NCBI GenBank assembly: GCA_934479825.1
Contig: CAKSOW010000022.1
Coordinates: 1-47,028 of the forward strand
Length of the DNA: 47,028 nt
Direction: 5' to 3'
Origin: an uncultured Eubacteriales bacterium
GTDB taxonomy: Bacteria; Bacillota; Clostridia; Oscillospirales; CAG-382
Shown: piece after piece, positions 22,824 to 31,729 of the stretch
Numbering within the stretch: position 1 is the stretch's first letter
How the letters are laid out: every line of letters begins with the position of its first letter
Translations under genes and position numbers: made by a program
The notes under the pieces: model-generated
What the model was told of the DNA's origin: nothing
Database searches by the model: none
What the model saw: the letters and a program-made list of their open reading frames with translations, nothing else

Positions 22824-22853
22824 TTGACAAAAACGCTTTTTTGAGTGTATAAT
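22824..22853 (+). promoter_or_regulatory. Sigma-A promoter for hprK and the ROK kinase
   Basis: TTGACA (22824-22829), an 18-bp spacer and TATAAT (22848-22853). Confidence 0.85.
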
Positions 22854-22899
22854 AGTTCTATACGTTTTTACTTGATACTAAGCGGAAAGGATGAACCGC

Positions 22900-23838
22900 A
22901 TGTCTGAAACTTATACCGTATCCCTTGACTCCCTTATCGACGAATTCCAACTTGAAAAAATCTATTATCCCGAAAAGCCCTCGCCGATCATGCTTGACCG
23001 CAAGGAAGTCAACCGTCCCGGCTTACAGCTTGCCGGATTCTTTGACCACTTTGATCCGTTACGCATGCAGATCGTCGGCAAAGTTGAATATCATTACCTG
23101 TTAGGCCTTACGCCGGCACAGCGCAAAGTTGCGATCGATACTTTCATGAGCAAGCGCATTGCGGCGCTTATCATTACATCCGGTCTCGACGTGTTTGATG
23201 AATTCCGCATCGCGGCAGAGAAATTTGAAACACCGGTGCTTCGTACCCAAGACACGACCTCCAATTTCATGGGCAGTCTCATCGCTTCTCTCAACGTCAG
23301 TCTTGCCGACCGCATGACACGCCACGGCGTATTCGTCGAATGCTACGGCGAAGGCATTTTAATGCTCGGCGACAGCGGTATCGGAAAAAGCGAAACAGCC
23401 ATTGAACTGGTCAAGCGCGGTCACCGACTGATTGCCGACGATGCGGTGGAGATCAAAAAAGTTTCCGCCAAGACCTTGGTCGGCTCAGCGCCGGAGCTGA
23501 TCCGACACTACGTCGAACTTCGCGGTATCGGTATTGTGGACGTGCGCCGCATTTTCGGTATGGGTGCCGTCAAGCTCACCGAAAAGATTGACCTTGTCAT
23601 CAATCTTGAACCGTGGCAGCAAGGCAAATTCTATGAACGTGTGGGGCTTGATTCCGAATATACCAATTTAATGGGCATTGACGTGCCGTCCATTACCGTC
23701 CCGGTAAAACCCGGACGGAATCTTGCCGTCATCATCGAAATTGCCGCCATGAACAACCGTCAGAAAAAGATGGGCTACAACACGGCAGTCGAATTCAACA
23801 AGAAACTTATGGGTCAGTTTGACGACTCATTAAGATAA
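22900..23838 (+). CDS. hprK: HPr kinase/phosphorylase
   Basis: This 312-aa enzyme phosphorylates and dephosphorylates Ser46 of HPr, controlling carbon catabolite repression in Firmicutes. The Walker A motif GDSGIGKSE is at residues 157-165, the catalytic His is in MTRHGVFVECYG (about 142), and the HprK signature LRGIGIVDVRRIFGMGAV is at about 207-225. The N-terminal MurF-like domain (about 1-130) is complete. The start was placed at the second ATG (22900) because AAAGGATGAACCGC gives good spacing, whereas an ATG at 22891 abuts the site. It is followed 26 bases later by a ROK glucokinase, a fitting catabolite-control pair. Confidence 0.97.
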   Translation: MSETYTVSLDSLIDEFQLEKIYYPEKPSPIMLDRKEVNRPGLQLAGFFDHFDPLRMQIVGKVEYHYLLGLTPAQRKVAIDTFMSKRIAALIITSGLDVFDEFRIAAEKFETPVLRTQDTTSNFMGSLIASLNVSLADRMTRHGVFVECYGEGILMLGDSGIGKSETAIELVKRGHRLIADDAVEIKKVSAKTLVGSAPELIRHYVELRGIGIVDVRRIFGMGAVKLTEKIDLVINLEPWQQGKFYERVGLDSEYTNLMGIDVPSITVPVKPGRNLAVIIEIAAMNNRQKKMGYNTAVEFNKKLMGQFDDSLR

Positions 23839-23864
23839 ATAACACTTCAAAGGAGTACACGACT

Positions 23865-24812
23865 ATGTATTATATCGGCGTGGATCTCGGCGGCACAAAC
23901 ATTGCCGTCGGTATTGTCAACAAAAACGGAGACCTTTTGCGCAAGGACAGCGTACCTACCGGCGCTGACCGCGAAGCGGATCTGATCATCAAGGATATGG
24001 CCGCTCTCTGCAAGAAACTGATAGACGAACAGGGTCTTACCGTATCCGACATTGAATATGCCGGCATCGCCACCCCCGGAACGGCTGACAGCGACCGCGG
24101 CGTAGTGGTCTATGCAAACAATCTTCCGTTCTTGAACTATCCGTTAGCGGACAAGTTAAAGAAATTTTTAGGCGTTAAAAAAGTTCTTATCGAAAACGAC
24201 GCCAACGCGGCCGCCAAAGGCGAAGCTTCCTGCGGCGCGGCAAAAGGCTTCAAGGATTCCGTCATGATTACGCTCGGCACAGGCCTCGGCGGCGGTATTA
24301 TCATCGACAACAAGGTTTACAGCGGTTTCAACTATGCCGGTGCGGAACTTGGACATATTGTCATTGAACTGAACGGCAAGCCCTGCTCCTGCGGCAGAAA
24401 AGGCTGTTGGGAAGCATACAGCTCGGCAACCGGTCTTATCAACATGACAAAAGAAAAGCTCGCTTCCACCAAGGATACCATTATGCACGAGATGGTGGAA
24501 AAGGACGGCAAAGTCAGCGGCAGAACTGCCTTTGACGCTATGCGTAAAGGCGATAAAGCAGCTTGTGAAGTGGTAGATGAATACATCTATGACCTTGCTA
24601 TGGGTATCACCAATATTATCAACATCTTCCAACCGGAAGTTTTAGTCATCGGCGGCGGTATCTGCAACGAAAAGAATTACTTGCTTGATCCCCTCAACAA
24701 GATCGTTGCTACCGAACAGTATTCGCGCAACAGCGCCAAGAAAACTGAGCTCCGTATTGCCAAGCTCGGCAACGACGCCGGTATCATCGGCGCGGCTATG
24801 CTGGGACTTTAA
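23865..24812 (+). CDS. ROK-family glucokinase
   Basis: This 315-aa kinase has the ROK ATP-binding start YYIGVDLGGTNIAVGIV, the sugar-binding region IENDANAAAKGEA and LGTGLGGGIIIDN, and the zinc-binding signature CSCGRKGCWEAYSS (CxCGxxGCxE). The sequence and length fit glucokinases of Firmicutes, although ROK substrate specificity cannot be settled by reading. It has its own AAAGGAGTAC ribosome binding site and is probably cotranscribed with hprK. A strong terminator follows. Confidence 0.93.
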   Translation: MYYIGVDLGGTNIAVGIVNKNGDLLRKDSVPTGADREADLIIKDMAALCKKLIDEQGLTVSDIEYAGIATPGTADSDRGVVVYANNLPFLNYPLADKLKKFLGVKKVLIENDANAAAKGEASCGAAKGFKDSVMITLGTGLGGGIIIDNKVYSGFNYAGAELGHIVIELNGKPCSCGRKGCWEAYSSATGLINMTKEKLASTKDTIMHEMVEKDGKVSGRTAFDAMRKGDKAACEVVDEYIYDLAMGITNIINIFQPEVLVIGGGICNEKNYLLDPLNKIVATEQYSRNSAKKTELRIAKLGNDAGIIGAAMLGL

Positions 24813-24854
24813 CAACAGCCCCTCGCCGGAAAACCGGTTAAAACAGCTTTATAC

Positions 24855-24896
24855 GCACAACGTTTTGTTTTTCAAAGCGTTGTGCGTTCTTTTTTA
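24855..24896 (+). terminator. Terminator after the ROK kinase
   Basis: The stem CGCACAACG/CGTTGTGCG with a long TTTTGTTTTTCAAAG loop, followed by TTCTTTTTT. Confidence 0.85.
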
Positions 24897-24958
24897 GTGT
24901 AAAAAAACAAATAATGCCTCCGGAACGGATAAAATTTCATGTTTATTCAAAAATTCCC

Positions 24959-24987
24959 TTTACAGAAACCATAAAAATTGTTATAAT
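24959..24987 (+). promoter_or_regulatory. Sigma-A promoter for the YmfF/YmfH-Lgt-FolD series
   Basis: TTTACA (24959-24964), a 17-bp spacer and TATAAT (24982-24987), 75 bases before the ATG at 25063. Confidence 0.75.
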
Positions 24988-25062
24988 ATAAATTGATATA
25001 TTTTTGTCCGGCAGAAACGCCGTTCAAATACAACCGATTTCACAAAGAAAGAGGAAAATTTC

Positions 25063-26361
25063 ATGCAGAGAATCAAAATTTCCGAGGGTGTACATTTGAA
25101 TCTTCTCCCCTCCGAAAAATTCAAGACCAACTATCTTTCCGTTTGCTTTGTCGTTCCGCTCGAAAAAGAAAACGTACACTTGACCGCGCTGGTTCCGAAA
25201 GTGCTCGCGCGCGGCTGCAAGACCTATCCGGACATGGCCGCCATCTCCGAACGGTTGGAATATTTATACGCCTCCGACATTTCGCCGGTCTACGTCAAGC
25301 GCGCTGAAAGCTTAATTGTCGGCTTTGCCGCCGATTTTGTCAAAGACGCGTTTCTTCCCGGCCATGACGAAAACCTGTTAAAGGATGTAAGCAGTCTTTT
25401 ATTCGATATTCTGTTCAATCCGCTTGTCGAAAACGGGGCTTTTCACGAAAGCTACGCCGAAGGCGAAAAGAATGATCTAATCAACGCGATTGGCGCCAAA
25501 ATCAACAACAAAGCGGCTTTCGCCAAAGAACGCTGCACCGAGATCATGTTCGGCGCACGCCCGTATGGGCTTTCCGAACTGGGTACGGTCGAAGAAGTCC
25601 GCGCTTCAAGCGCCAAGCAGATTTACGAACGCTATTTGCAGTTGACTGAAACTGCCCCGATTGAAATCTTCTTCTGCGGCGAATGCGACACGGATGCGCT
25701 CGCCGAAACCGTAAAATGCCGCATTCCCCTGTCCGAGCGCCGGAAAACCTCTTTTCCCGGCCGCGTTTTCTTGGACGGCGAACCGGACGAGGTAACGGAA
25801 GTTACCGACGAAATGCCGGTTGCCCAAGGAAAGCTTGTAATGGGTCTTCGCATGGGAGGCGTCAATGTCAATTCAGACGATGCGGCACCTTTCAATGTCT
25901 TTAACGAGATTTTCGGCGGTTCGGCAAACAGCAAGCTCTTTATGAACGTGCGTGAAGCCATGAGCTTATGCTACTATTGCCGCTCCATGCCGGATATGTT
26001 CATGAGCGCCATGTTCATTTCCAGCGGCATTGAACCGGAAAACCGCGACAAGACCATGAACGCAATTTTAGCACAGCTCGACGCCATGAAAAACGGCGAT
26101 TTCACCGACGAAGATATTGCCGATGCCAAACGTTCGCTATGCAATGCCTATAAAGAATTGGACGACAGTGCAAGCTCGCTTTGTCTTTGGTACTTGTCGC
26201 GTGTGATTTTCGGAAATTCCGGCACACCGGAGGATACCATGAAGCAGATAAACGCGGTGACGGCAGAGGAAATCCGAAAAGCGGCCGCCAAAGTTTCACT
26301 CGATTCCGTCTACTTTATCAAAGGCACGGGGAACGTGGGCAATGAGGAGGAAAACGCATGA
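25063..26361 (+). CDS. M16 insulinase-family protein, YmfF-like (inactive partner)
   Basis: This 432-residue protein has the M16 peptidase fold but lacks the HxxEH zinc motif at the N-terminus; the matching region reads VPKVLARGC. It corresponds to YmfF (also annotated YfmF), the non-catalytic half of a two-protein M16 pair. The late region LGTVEEVRASSAKQI and EIFGGSANSKLFMNVREAM is typical of the second M16 lobe. Databases link the YmfF/YmfH pair to EF-P 5-aminopentanol modification; that role is not shown by the sequence. Its stop overlaps the next ATG (ATGA), so the two halves are made together. Confidence 0.88.
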   Translation: MQRIKISEGVHLNLLPSEKFKTNYLSVCFVVPLEKENVHLTALVPKVLARGCKTYPDMAAISERLEYLYASDISPVYVKRAESLIVGFAADFVKDAFLPGHDENLLKDVSSLLFDILFNPLVENGAFHESYAEGEKNDLINAIGAKINNKAAFAKERCTEIMFGARPYGLSELGTVEEVRASSAKQIYERYLQLTETAPIEIFFCGECDTDALAETVKCRIPLSERRKTSFPGRVFLDGEPDEVTEVTDEMPVAQGKLVMGLRMGGVNVNSDDAAPFNVFNEIFGGSANSKLFMNVREAMSLCYYCRSMPDMFMSAMFISSGIEPENRDKTMNAILAQLDAMKNGDFTDEDIADAKRSLCNAYKELDDSASSLCLWYLSRVIFGNSGTPEDTMKQINAVTAEEIRKAAAKVSLDSVYFIKGTGNVGNEEENA

Positions 26362-27644
26362 ACATGATTTGCAGGGAAAATAAGGAAATTTCCGAAAAAT
26401 ACTACTATTTACAGCACAAGAGCGGCGCCGGTATCTACGTCGTTCCCAAGAAGATGTCCACCTCGTATGCCATTTACGGCACAAAATTCGGTTCGATCGA
26501 CAACCGCTTTCTCTTAGACGGCAAAGAAATTGCACTCCCTGACGGTATCGCACACTTTCTGGAACACAAAATGTTTGAGCAAGAGGACGGAACAGACGCG
26601 TTTTTGCGTTATGCCAAAACCGGTGCGAACGCCAACGCCTACACAACGTTTGAACGAACCTGCTATCTGTTTTCGGCTACCTCGAATTTCTATGAATCGC
26701 TCGAAATTCTTCTCGATTTTGTCTCGCATCCGTTCTTTACCGACGCAACAGTGCAAAAGGAAATGGGCATTATCGGTCAAGAGATCCGCATGTACGACGA
26801 CAACCCCGGCTGGCAACTCTATTTCGGCATGTTGACCGGTTTGTATCACCGCAATACGGTTCGTATCGACACGGCAGGCACGACCGAAACCATTGCCGAA
26901 ATCACGCCGGAATTGTTACACACCGCCTACAAGGCGTTCTACAATCCGCACAACATGCTTCTTTGCGTTTGCGGCGATATCGATCCAAAAAAAGTCGTCG
27001 AAATCTGCGACCGTCTGCTGCCGGTTTCCGAAAAGCCGGATGTCAAGCGGCTTTATCCGGACGAACCGAAAGGCATTTACAAGGAATTCATCACCAAAAA
27101 ATTAGAAGTATCCATGCCGATGTTTGCCGTCGGCGTCAAGGATAATGCTGTGCCGATGAGCGGCGAAGCACTTGCTAAAAAGCAAGCGGCCTACGATATT
27201 CTTCTCGACATGATGTTTGGCAAGAGCAGTCCGTTCTTTACGAAGCTTTACGAGACCGGGCTTATTGATTCATCGTTCTCCTATGAATACGAATGCTCCG
27301 AAACATTCGGTCATACGGCAATCTCCGGTTCTTCGGAAGAACCGGAAAAAGTCTATGCGGCCGTCAAGGAGGAAATCCGGCGATACAAAAACGAAGGGCT
27401 TGACAAAGCTGTCTTTGACCGCCTCCACCGTGCGTCTTATGCACAGACACTGCGTGCTTTCAACTCGACCGAAGATATTGCCGGCGACCTTTTGGTCTAC
27501 CAGTTTGAAGGATTTGATTTACTCGATTATCCGCGTGCCGTCGCATCGGTAACATTTGAAGATGTTTGCCGCCTGCTTAACGAAGCTTTCGGAGAAAACG
27601 ATTTTGTACTTTCGACGATACTTCCGCTTAAAAAGAAAAACTGA
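26358..27644 (+). CDS. M16 insulinase-family metalloprotease, YmfH-like (catalytic partner)
   Basis: This 428-aa protein carries the inverted zinc motif HFLEH in GIAHFLEHKMFEQEDG (about residues 67-82) with the downstream glutamate expected in the following helix. An R/Y pair near the C-terminal lobe and the typical YNPHNMLLCVCGDID segment support a full M16B enzyme. It overlaps the YmfF-like gene by four bases. Together they likely form a heterodimer acting on a small protein substrate, as inferred for the M16B family. It is followed by lgt after 26 bases. Confidence 0.9.
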   Translation: MNMICRENKEISEKYYYLQHKSGAGIYVVPKKMSTSYAIYGTKFGSIDNRFLLDGKEIALPDGIAHFLEHKMFEQEDGTDAFLRYAKTGANANAYTTFERTCYLFSATSNFYESLEILLDFVSHPFFTDATVQKEMGIIGQEIRMYDDNPGWQLYFGMLTGLYHRNTVRIDTAGTTETIAEITPELLHTAYKAFYNPHNMLLCVCGDIDPKKVVEICDRLLPVSEKPDVKRLYPDEPKGIYKEFITKKLEVSMPMFAVGVKDNAVPMSGEALAKKQAAYDILLDMMFGKSSPFFTKLYETGLIDSSFSYEYECSETFGHTAISGSSEEPEKVYAAVKEEIRRYKNEGLDKAVFDRLHRASYAQTLRAFNSTEDIAGDLLVYQFEGFDLLDYPRAVASVTFEDVCRLLNEAFGENDFVLSTILPLKKKN

Positions 27645-27670
27645 CAGGGACTTCCCCGGGAGGAGACTTT

Positions 27671-28528
27671 ATGAATCTGATAGGATTTCCGCGCTTAGGG
27701 CTTGGTCCGTTTGAAATAACGCATACCGCGTTTTCAATTGGTCCCGTTTCAGTGCAATGGTACGGAATTATCATCGTATTCGGCATGTTCCTTGCCTGCC
27801 TTTACGCTTTTTGGCGCATGAAGAGCGTGCCGCTTGTGACCGATGATATGCTCGATATTGCTATTGTCTGCATTCCATGCGGCATTGTAGGAGCACGCTT
27901 ATATTATGTATTGACCAGTTTAGAAGACTTTCCAACCTTTTGGGACGTTTTCAAGATCTGGGAGGGCGGACTTGCCATATACGGCGGCATTATCGGCGGA
28001 TTTTTAGGCATTTTTGCCGTTTGCCGCCACAAGAAAAAGAGCCTGCTGGCCGTACTCGACTGCATTGCTCCGGGGGTTCTCATCGGACAGTTAGTCGGAC
28101 GTTGGGGAAATTTTGTCAACGCGGAAGCCTATGGCGTTATTGGGCCATATGATTTTCTCGGTCATACATTTGACGCCTCGTTTCTCTCCGAAAACAATCC
28201 CTTTATCATGACGATCAACGGGATGTATGTTCATCCGACGTTTTTATACGAATCGGTATGGAATTTCATTGGTTTTCTTCTGATAAATGCGTTCTGGAAA
28301 CACAAAAAATATAACGGACAGATCGTATTGCTGTATTTAACATGGTACGGATTCGGACGCGCCGTCATCGAAGGATTCCGCGGAGACAGCTTATATATCG
28401 GCTCACTTCGCATTTCGCAGCTGCTCGCCGCTTTGTGCTTTGTGCTCGGTGTGTTCCTTCTTATCGTGTTTGCCGTAAAAAAGCCAACAAGGAAAGAATC
28501 AGCCATAGAAAATCAACCCAAAGCTTAA
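27671..28528 (+). CDS. lgt: Prolipoprotein diacylglyceryl transferase
   Basis: This 285-aa integral membrane enzyme transfers diacylglyceryl from phosphatidylglycerol to the Cys of prolipoproteins. The Lgt signature GRWGNFVNAEAYG is at 143-155 with the preceding PGVLIGQLV. Seven hydrophobic helices are visible. Conserved YGIIIVFGM and HPTFLYESVWNF also match. The ATG has GGGAGGAGACTTT upstream. It has the same strand and close spacing as the M16 pair and folD. Confidence 0.97.
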   Translation: MNLIGFPRLGLGPFEITHTAFSIGPVSVQWYGIIIVFGMFLACLYAFWRMKSVPLVTDDMLDIAIVCIPCGIVGARLYYVLTSLEDFPTFWDVFKIWEGGLAIYGGIIGGFLGIFAVCRHKKKSLLAVLDCIAPGVLIGQLVGRWGNFVNAEAYGVIGPYDFLGHTFDASFLSENNPFIMTINGMYVHPTFLYESVWNFIGFLLINAFWKHKKYNGQIVLLYLTWYGFGRAVIEGFRGDSLYIGSLRISQLLAALCFVLGVFLLIVFAVKKPTRKESAIENQPKA

Positions 28529-28550
28529 CACAAAAGAAAGGAAATCAAAA

Positions 28551-29414
28551 ATGGCTATAAGAATGGACGGAAAAGCCCTTTCGGCAAAAATCCGAGGACA
28601 TATTAAAGAAGAAGCAGCCGAATTCTGCAAACGTACCGGCGTACATCCGGGACTTGCCGTTATCATTGTCGGCGAAGACCCGGCGTCAAAGATTTATGTA
28701 CGCAACAAGGGAAAGGCCTGCGAAGAAGTCGGCTTTTATTCCGAAATCTACGAATTGCCGGAACAAACAACCGAAAGCGAGCTTTTGGATCTTGTGCATG
28801 TTTTGAACGACCGCAAAGACATCCATGGCATTCTGGTGCAATCGCCCTTACCGAACCACTTAAATGAAGATATCATCGTCAACAACATTTCGCCGGACAA
28901 GGACGTCGATGCGTTCCATCCAACCAACGTCGGGCGCATTATGCTCGGCGATTATCGCTTTTTACCCTGCACACCGGCCGGTATCATGGAGCTTTTAAAG
29001 GAATACGGTATCGACCCGACCGGCAAGGAATGCGTGGTCGTCGGCAGAAGCGACATTGTCGGAAAACCGATGGCAATGTTATTATTGCATGCAAACGGCA
29101 CTGTCACAGTCTGCCATTCGCGCACAAAAAATCTTGCCGATATTACCCGCCGTGCCGATATTCTTGTCATGGCTATCGGTAAAGCGGATTTTTTGAAAGG
29201 CGACATGATAAAAGACGGGGCGGTCGTAATCGACGTCGGTATGAACCGGAACGCCGACGGAAAACTGACCGGCGATGTAGCTTTTGCCGAATGTGAACCG
29301 AAAGCCTCGTTTATTACGCCTGTACCGGGCGGCGTCGGACCGATGACCATTACCATGCTCATGAAAAACACGCTTGCCGCAGCCAAGGCTTTTGCCGAAT
29401 CGCCCCAGGCATAA
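28551..29414 (+). CDS. folD: Bifunctional methylenetetrahydrofolate dehydrogenase/cyclohydrolase
   Basis: This 287-aa enzyme interconverts 5,10-methylene- and 10-formyl-tetrahydrofolate. Hallmarks are YVRNKGKACEEVG with the catalytic Lys, LVQSPLPNHLNE, KDVDAFHPTNVG, PCTPAGIMELLKEYG, VVGRSDIVGKPMAMLLL and TPVPGGVGPMTITML. The length is standard. It has an AAAGGAAATC ribosome binding site and follows lgt by 22 bases. Confidence 0.98.
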   Translation: MAIRMDGKALSAKIRGHIKEEAAEFCKRTGVHPGLAVIIVGEDPASKIYVRNKGKACEEVGFYSEIYELPEQTTESELLDLVHVLNDRKDIHGILVQSPLPNHLNEDIIVNNISPDKDVDAFHPTNVGRIMLGDYRFLPCTPAGIMELLKEYGIDPTGKECVVVGRSDIVGKPMAMLLLHANGTVTVCHSRTKNLADITRRADILVMAIGKADFLKGDMIKDGAVVIDVGMNRNADGKLTGDVAFAECEPKASFITPVPGGVGPMTITMLMKNTLAAAKAFAESPQA

Positions 29415-29434
29415 CACAAAAAGGAACTCTACAT

Positions 29435-29944
29435 ATGAAAAACATTATTTTGATCGGAATGCCGGGTTCGGGCAAAAGCACAATCGGCGTCGTCCTTGCC
29501 AAAACGCTCGGTATCGATTTCATTGACACCGATATCACCATTCAGAACCGTACAGGAGAATTATTGTATCAGACCATTGAACGTATCGGCGTCAAGGGAC
29601 TTTTGGACGAAGAGGAAAAAGCCATCTGTTCGCTTGATCTTTCCCAAAAGGTATGCGTGGTAGCAACCGGGGGGAGTGCGATTCTTCGGGAAAGCTCCAT
29701 GAAACATCTGGCTCAAAACGGCGTTTTTGTCTATCTTTCACTTCCCTACTCCGTCATTGCCCGGCGTGTCGGAAACCGTGCCACGCGCGGCATTGCCGCC
29801 GAAAACAACGAGACTTTGAAGGACATTTATGATTTCCGCAAGCCATACTATGAAAAGTATGCGGATTTTACGGTAGACTGCAAGGGAAATTCCGTTGAAA
29901 AGAACGTGGCGGAAATTTTACGCGTCATGATCGGTATGGAATAA
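29435..29944 (+). CDS. Shikimate kinase-like P-loop kinase, divergent active site
   Basis: This 169-aa NMP-kinase-like protein has Walker A GMPGSGKSTIG (about 8-18), the DTD motif (FIDTDITIQ) and a substrate-lid region. The late FRKPYYEKYADFTVD resembles the R-x-P-x-Y segment of shikimate kinase. Two shikimate-contact features differ: the usual FRxxE segment reads LLDEEE without Arg, and GGG reads GGS. It may be a shikimate kinase with altered contacts or a related kinase with another substrate. No other aroA-type genes are nearby. It ends the folD transcript, 20 bases after folD. Confidence 0.7.
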   Translation: MKNIILIGMPGSGKSTIGVVLAKTLGIDFIDTDITIQNRTGELLYQTIERIGVKGLLDEEEKAICSLDLSQKVCVVATGGSAILRESSMKHLAQNGVFVYLSLPYSVIARRVGNRATRGIAAENNETLKDIYDFRKPYYEKYADFTVDCKGNSVEKNVAEILRVMIGME

Positions 29945-30020
29945 CGCACCGGTAGAAACTTGCGCGTCAATGTCAACAAAGTATATTTTTTCATTTTGAA
30001 TCATTTTGTACAAATATCCC

Positions 30021-30049
30021 TTGATTTTTTCAGGATTCTATGCTAAAAT
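30021..30049 (+). promoter_or_regulatory. Sigma-A promoter for cpsC-cpsD
   Basis: TTGATT (30021-30026), a 17-bp spacer and TAAAAT (30044-30049). An imperfect GTTA-CAAAACTG/CAGTTTT-ATAAC hairpin (30060-30091) lies in the leader. Confidence 0.7.
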
Positions 30050-30118
30050 ATACGAAGTGAGTTACAAAACTGTATTTTTCAGTTTTATAACGCTTAACAA
30101 GGAAAGGAACTATTTTAA

Positions 30119-30886
30119 ATGGAAAACCGCGAATTCACGATCACCGATCTTCTCGGCATCGCTTTCAAACGAATTTGGGTCATAATTGCCGCCATGATCA
30201 TCGGCGGTCTGATTGCCCTATACTATACCTCGTTTCTCATCACGCCGCGTTACCAGTCGGTGACAAAATATTTGGTTGACACCGCAAATCTTGCCAGTGA
30301 AAGTTCCTACTATGCATCCACAACCGCATCTGTTGAGGAACAGCGCAACACCGTCCTTTCCCGACTCATTGTCAGCAGTTACATAGAAATTCTCCAAACG
30401 CACAATTTCACCGAATACCTTGCCGAAAAGCTTTCGGACGCCAATCTCTCCCACACATATACCAGCGATCAGCTATACAACGCAATCGCCTACACCTTTG
30501 AAGAAGAAAAGGAATTCTATCTTGTCACCGTCACGGCCAATACAGCGACCGATGCACTTTTCATCGCGCGCTGTATCGAAGAAAATTCCGAAACCTATCT
30601 TGCCTCCAAAAAGACCAGCGCGGTCAACACTTTAAAAGTCATTGACAATGCACGTCTGAACACAGCGGCAGTCAATGTAAAATATGTGCTTAACATTCTC
30701 ATCGGTGCAATTCTCGGCGCAGCTATCGCCTTTGCCATCATCTTTGTAATTGAAGTCAATGATGTTCGCGTCAAGAGCGAAAAGGCCCTGACCGACGCAA
30801 TCGGACTTCCGATCATCGGCTCGATTCCGGAACAGATCGTCTATCGCGACAGTCCCCGTTCCGCTAAACGCCAGACAAAAGCTTAA
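30119..30886 (+). CDS. CpsC/YveK-type polysaccharide co-polymerase, tyrosine-kinase activator
   Basis: This 255-aa membrane protein has two helices (about 18-36 and 186-206) and a Wzz-type extracytoplasmic coiled region between them. The ATG is at 30119. The first helix follows ITDLLGIAFKRIWVIIAAMI, and the second is in NILIGAILGAAIAFAIIFVIE, with a cytoplasmic tail (VKSEKALTDAIGLPIIGSIPE) that activates the kinase. This split, with the kinase in a separate protein, is the Firmicutes CpsC/CpsD arrangement. It is upstream of cpsD with 19 bases between them. Confidence 0.9.
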   Translation: MENREFTITDLLGIAFKRIWVIIAAMIIGGLIALYYTSFLITPRYQSVTKYLVDTANLASESSYYASTTASVEEQRNTVLSRLIVSSYIEILQTHNFTEYLAEKLSDANLSHTYTSDQLYNAIAYTFEEEKEFYLVTVTANTATDALFIARCIEENSETYLASKKTSAVNTLKVIDNARLNTAAVNVKYVLNILIGAILGAAIAFAIIFVIEVNDVRVKSEKALTDAIGLPIIGSIPEQIVYRDSPRSAKRQTKA

Positions 30887-30905
30887 AGCAAGAACGGAGA
30901 CGAAA

Positions 30906-31673
30906 ATGAAGAAAAATAAAAATTATCAACCGCAACACATCGTTTCCATTATGGATTCGGACGATTTCCAACTGGTGGAATCCTATAAGGCGTTGCGTAC
31001 CAATCTGATGTTTTCCTTGCCGGCCAAAGAGAACACCCACTGCCGCAAAATACTTTTCACCAGTGCCACCCCCGGCGACGGCAAGACCACGACTACGGTC
31101 AATTTGGCGCTGACGCTTGCCGAAACCGAAACACGTGTGCTTTTAATCGATGCGGATATGCGTAAACCTACCGTGAACAAGTATTTTTCGGTTGACACTC
31201 GTCTCGGGCTTTCCAACCTGCTATCCGGCATGAATAAGCGTTCCGAGTGTATCCAAAGCATTCCGGACATTCCCAATCTTTCCGTGATTCCCTCCGGTGT
31301 TTTGCCGCCCAATCCATCTGAACTTCTCGGAAGTGCCGCCATGGATAAACTGCTCGCCGATTTGGATGAATATTTTGACTATATCATCATCGACACACCG
31401 CCGGTCAACGTCGTCACCGACGCGCTCGCCATTGCCGGCAAGGTAGACGGCGTTGCTCTTGTCGTTGCGCAACGCAAGACCACAATGCCGGAAATTGAAT
31501 CCGCCATTGAAGCTCTTCGCTTTGCGAACGCAAACATTCTCGGCATTGTGATGAACCGTGTCATTTACAATAAGCACTCATCGCGTTTCTCCAAGCGCAG
31601 CTACGGTTCCTACAATTATTCCTATCATTATCAGCGTCCCACAAACTCCGGCACACCTGACACAAAAAATTAA
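30906..31673 (+). CDS. CpsD/CapB-type bacterial tyrosine kinase
   Basis: This 255-aa BY-kinase has Walker A SATPGDGKTTTTVNLAL (about 53-69), Walker A' LLIDADMRKPT (about 80-90) and Walker B YIIIDTPPVNVVTDA. It ends in a Tyr-rich cluster (RSYGSYNYSYHYQRP) where autophosphorylation takes place. It would be activated by the membrane-anchored CpsC-like protein and reversed by the CpsB-like phosphatase. No capsule or polysaccharide synthesis genes follow in this window. Confidence 0.93.
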   Translation: MKKNKNYQPQHIVSIMDSDDFQLVESYKALRTNLMFSLPAKENTHCRKILFTSATPGDGKTTTTVNLALTLAETETRVLLIDADMRKPTVNKYFSVDTRLGLSNLLSGMNKRSECIQSIPDIPNLSVIPSGVLPPNPSELLGSAAMDKLLADLDEYFDYIIIDTPPVNVVTDALAIAGKVDGVALVVAQRKTTMPEIESAIEALRFANANILGIVMNRVIYNKHSSRFSKRSYGSYNYSYHYQRPTNSGTPDTKN

Positions 31674-31729
31674 TTGTATGTTTCTGAACGTTTAACCCTT
31701 TCGTTTTTAAAGAGGAGGAAACTTTCACC

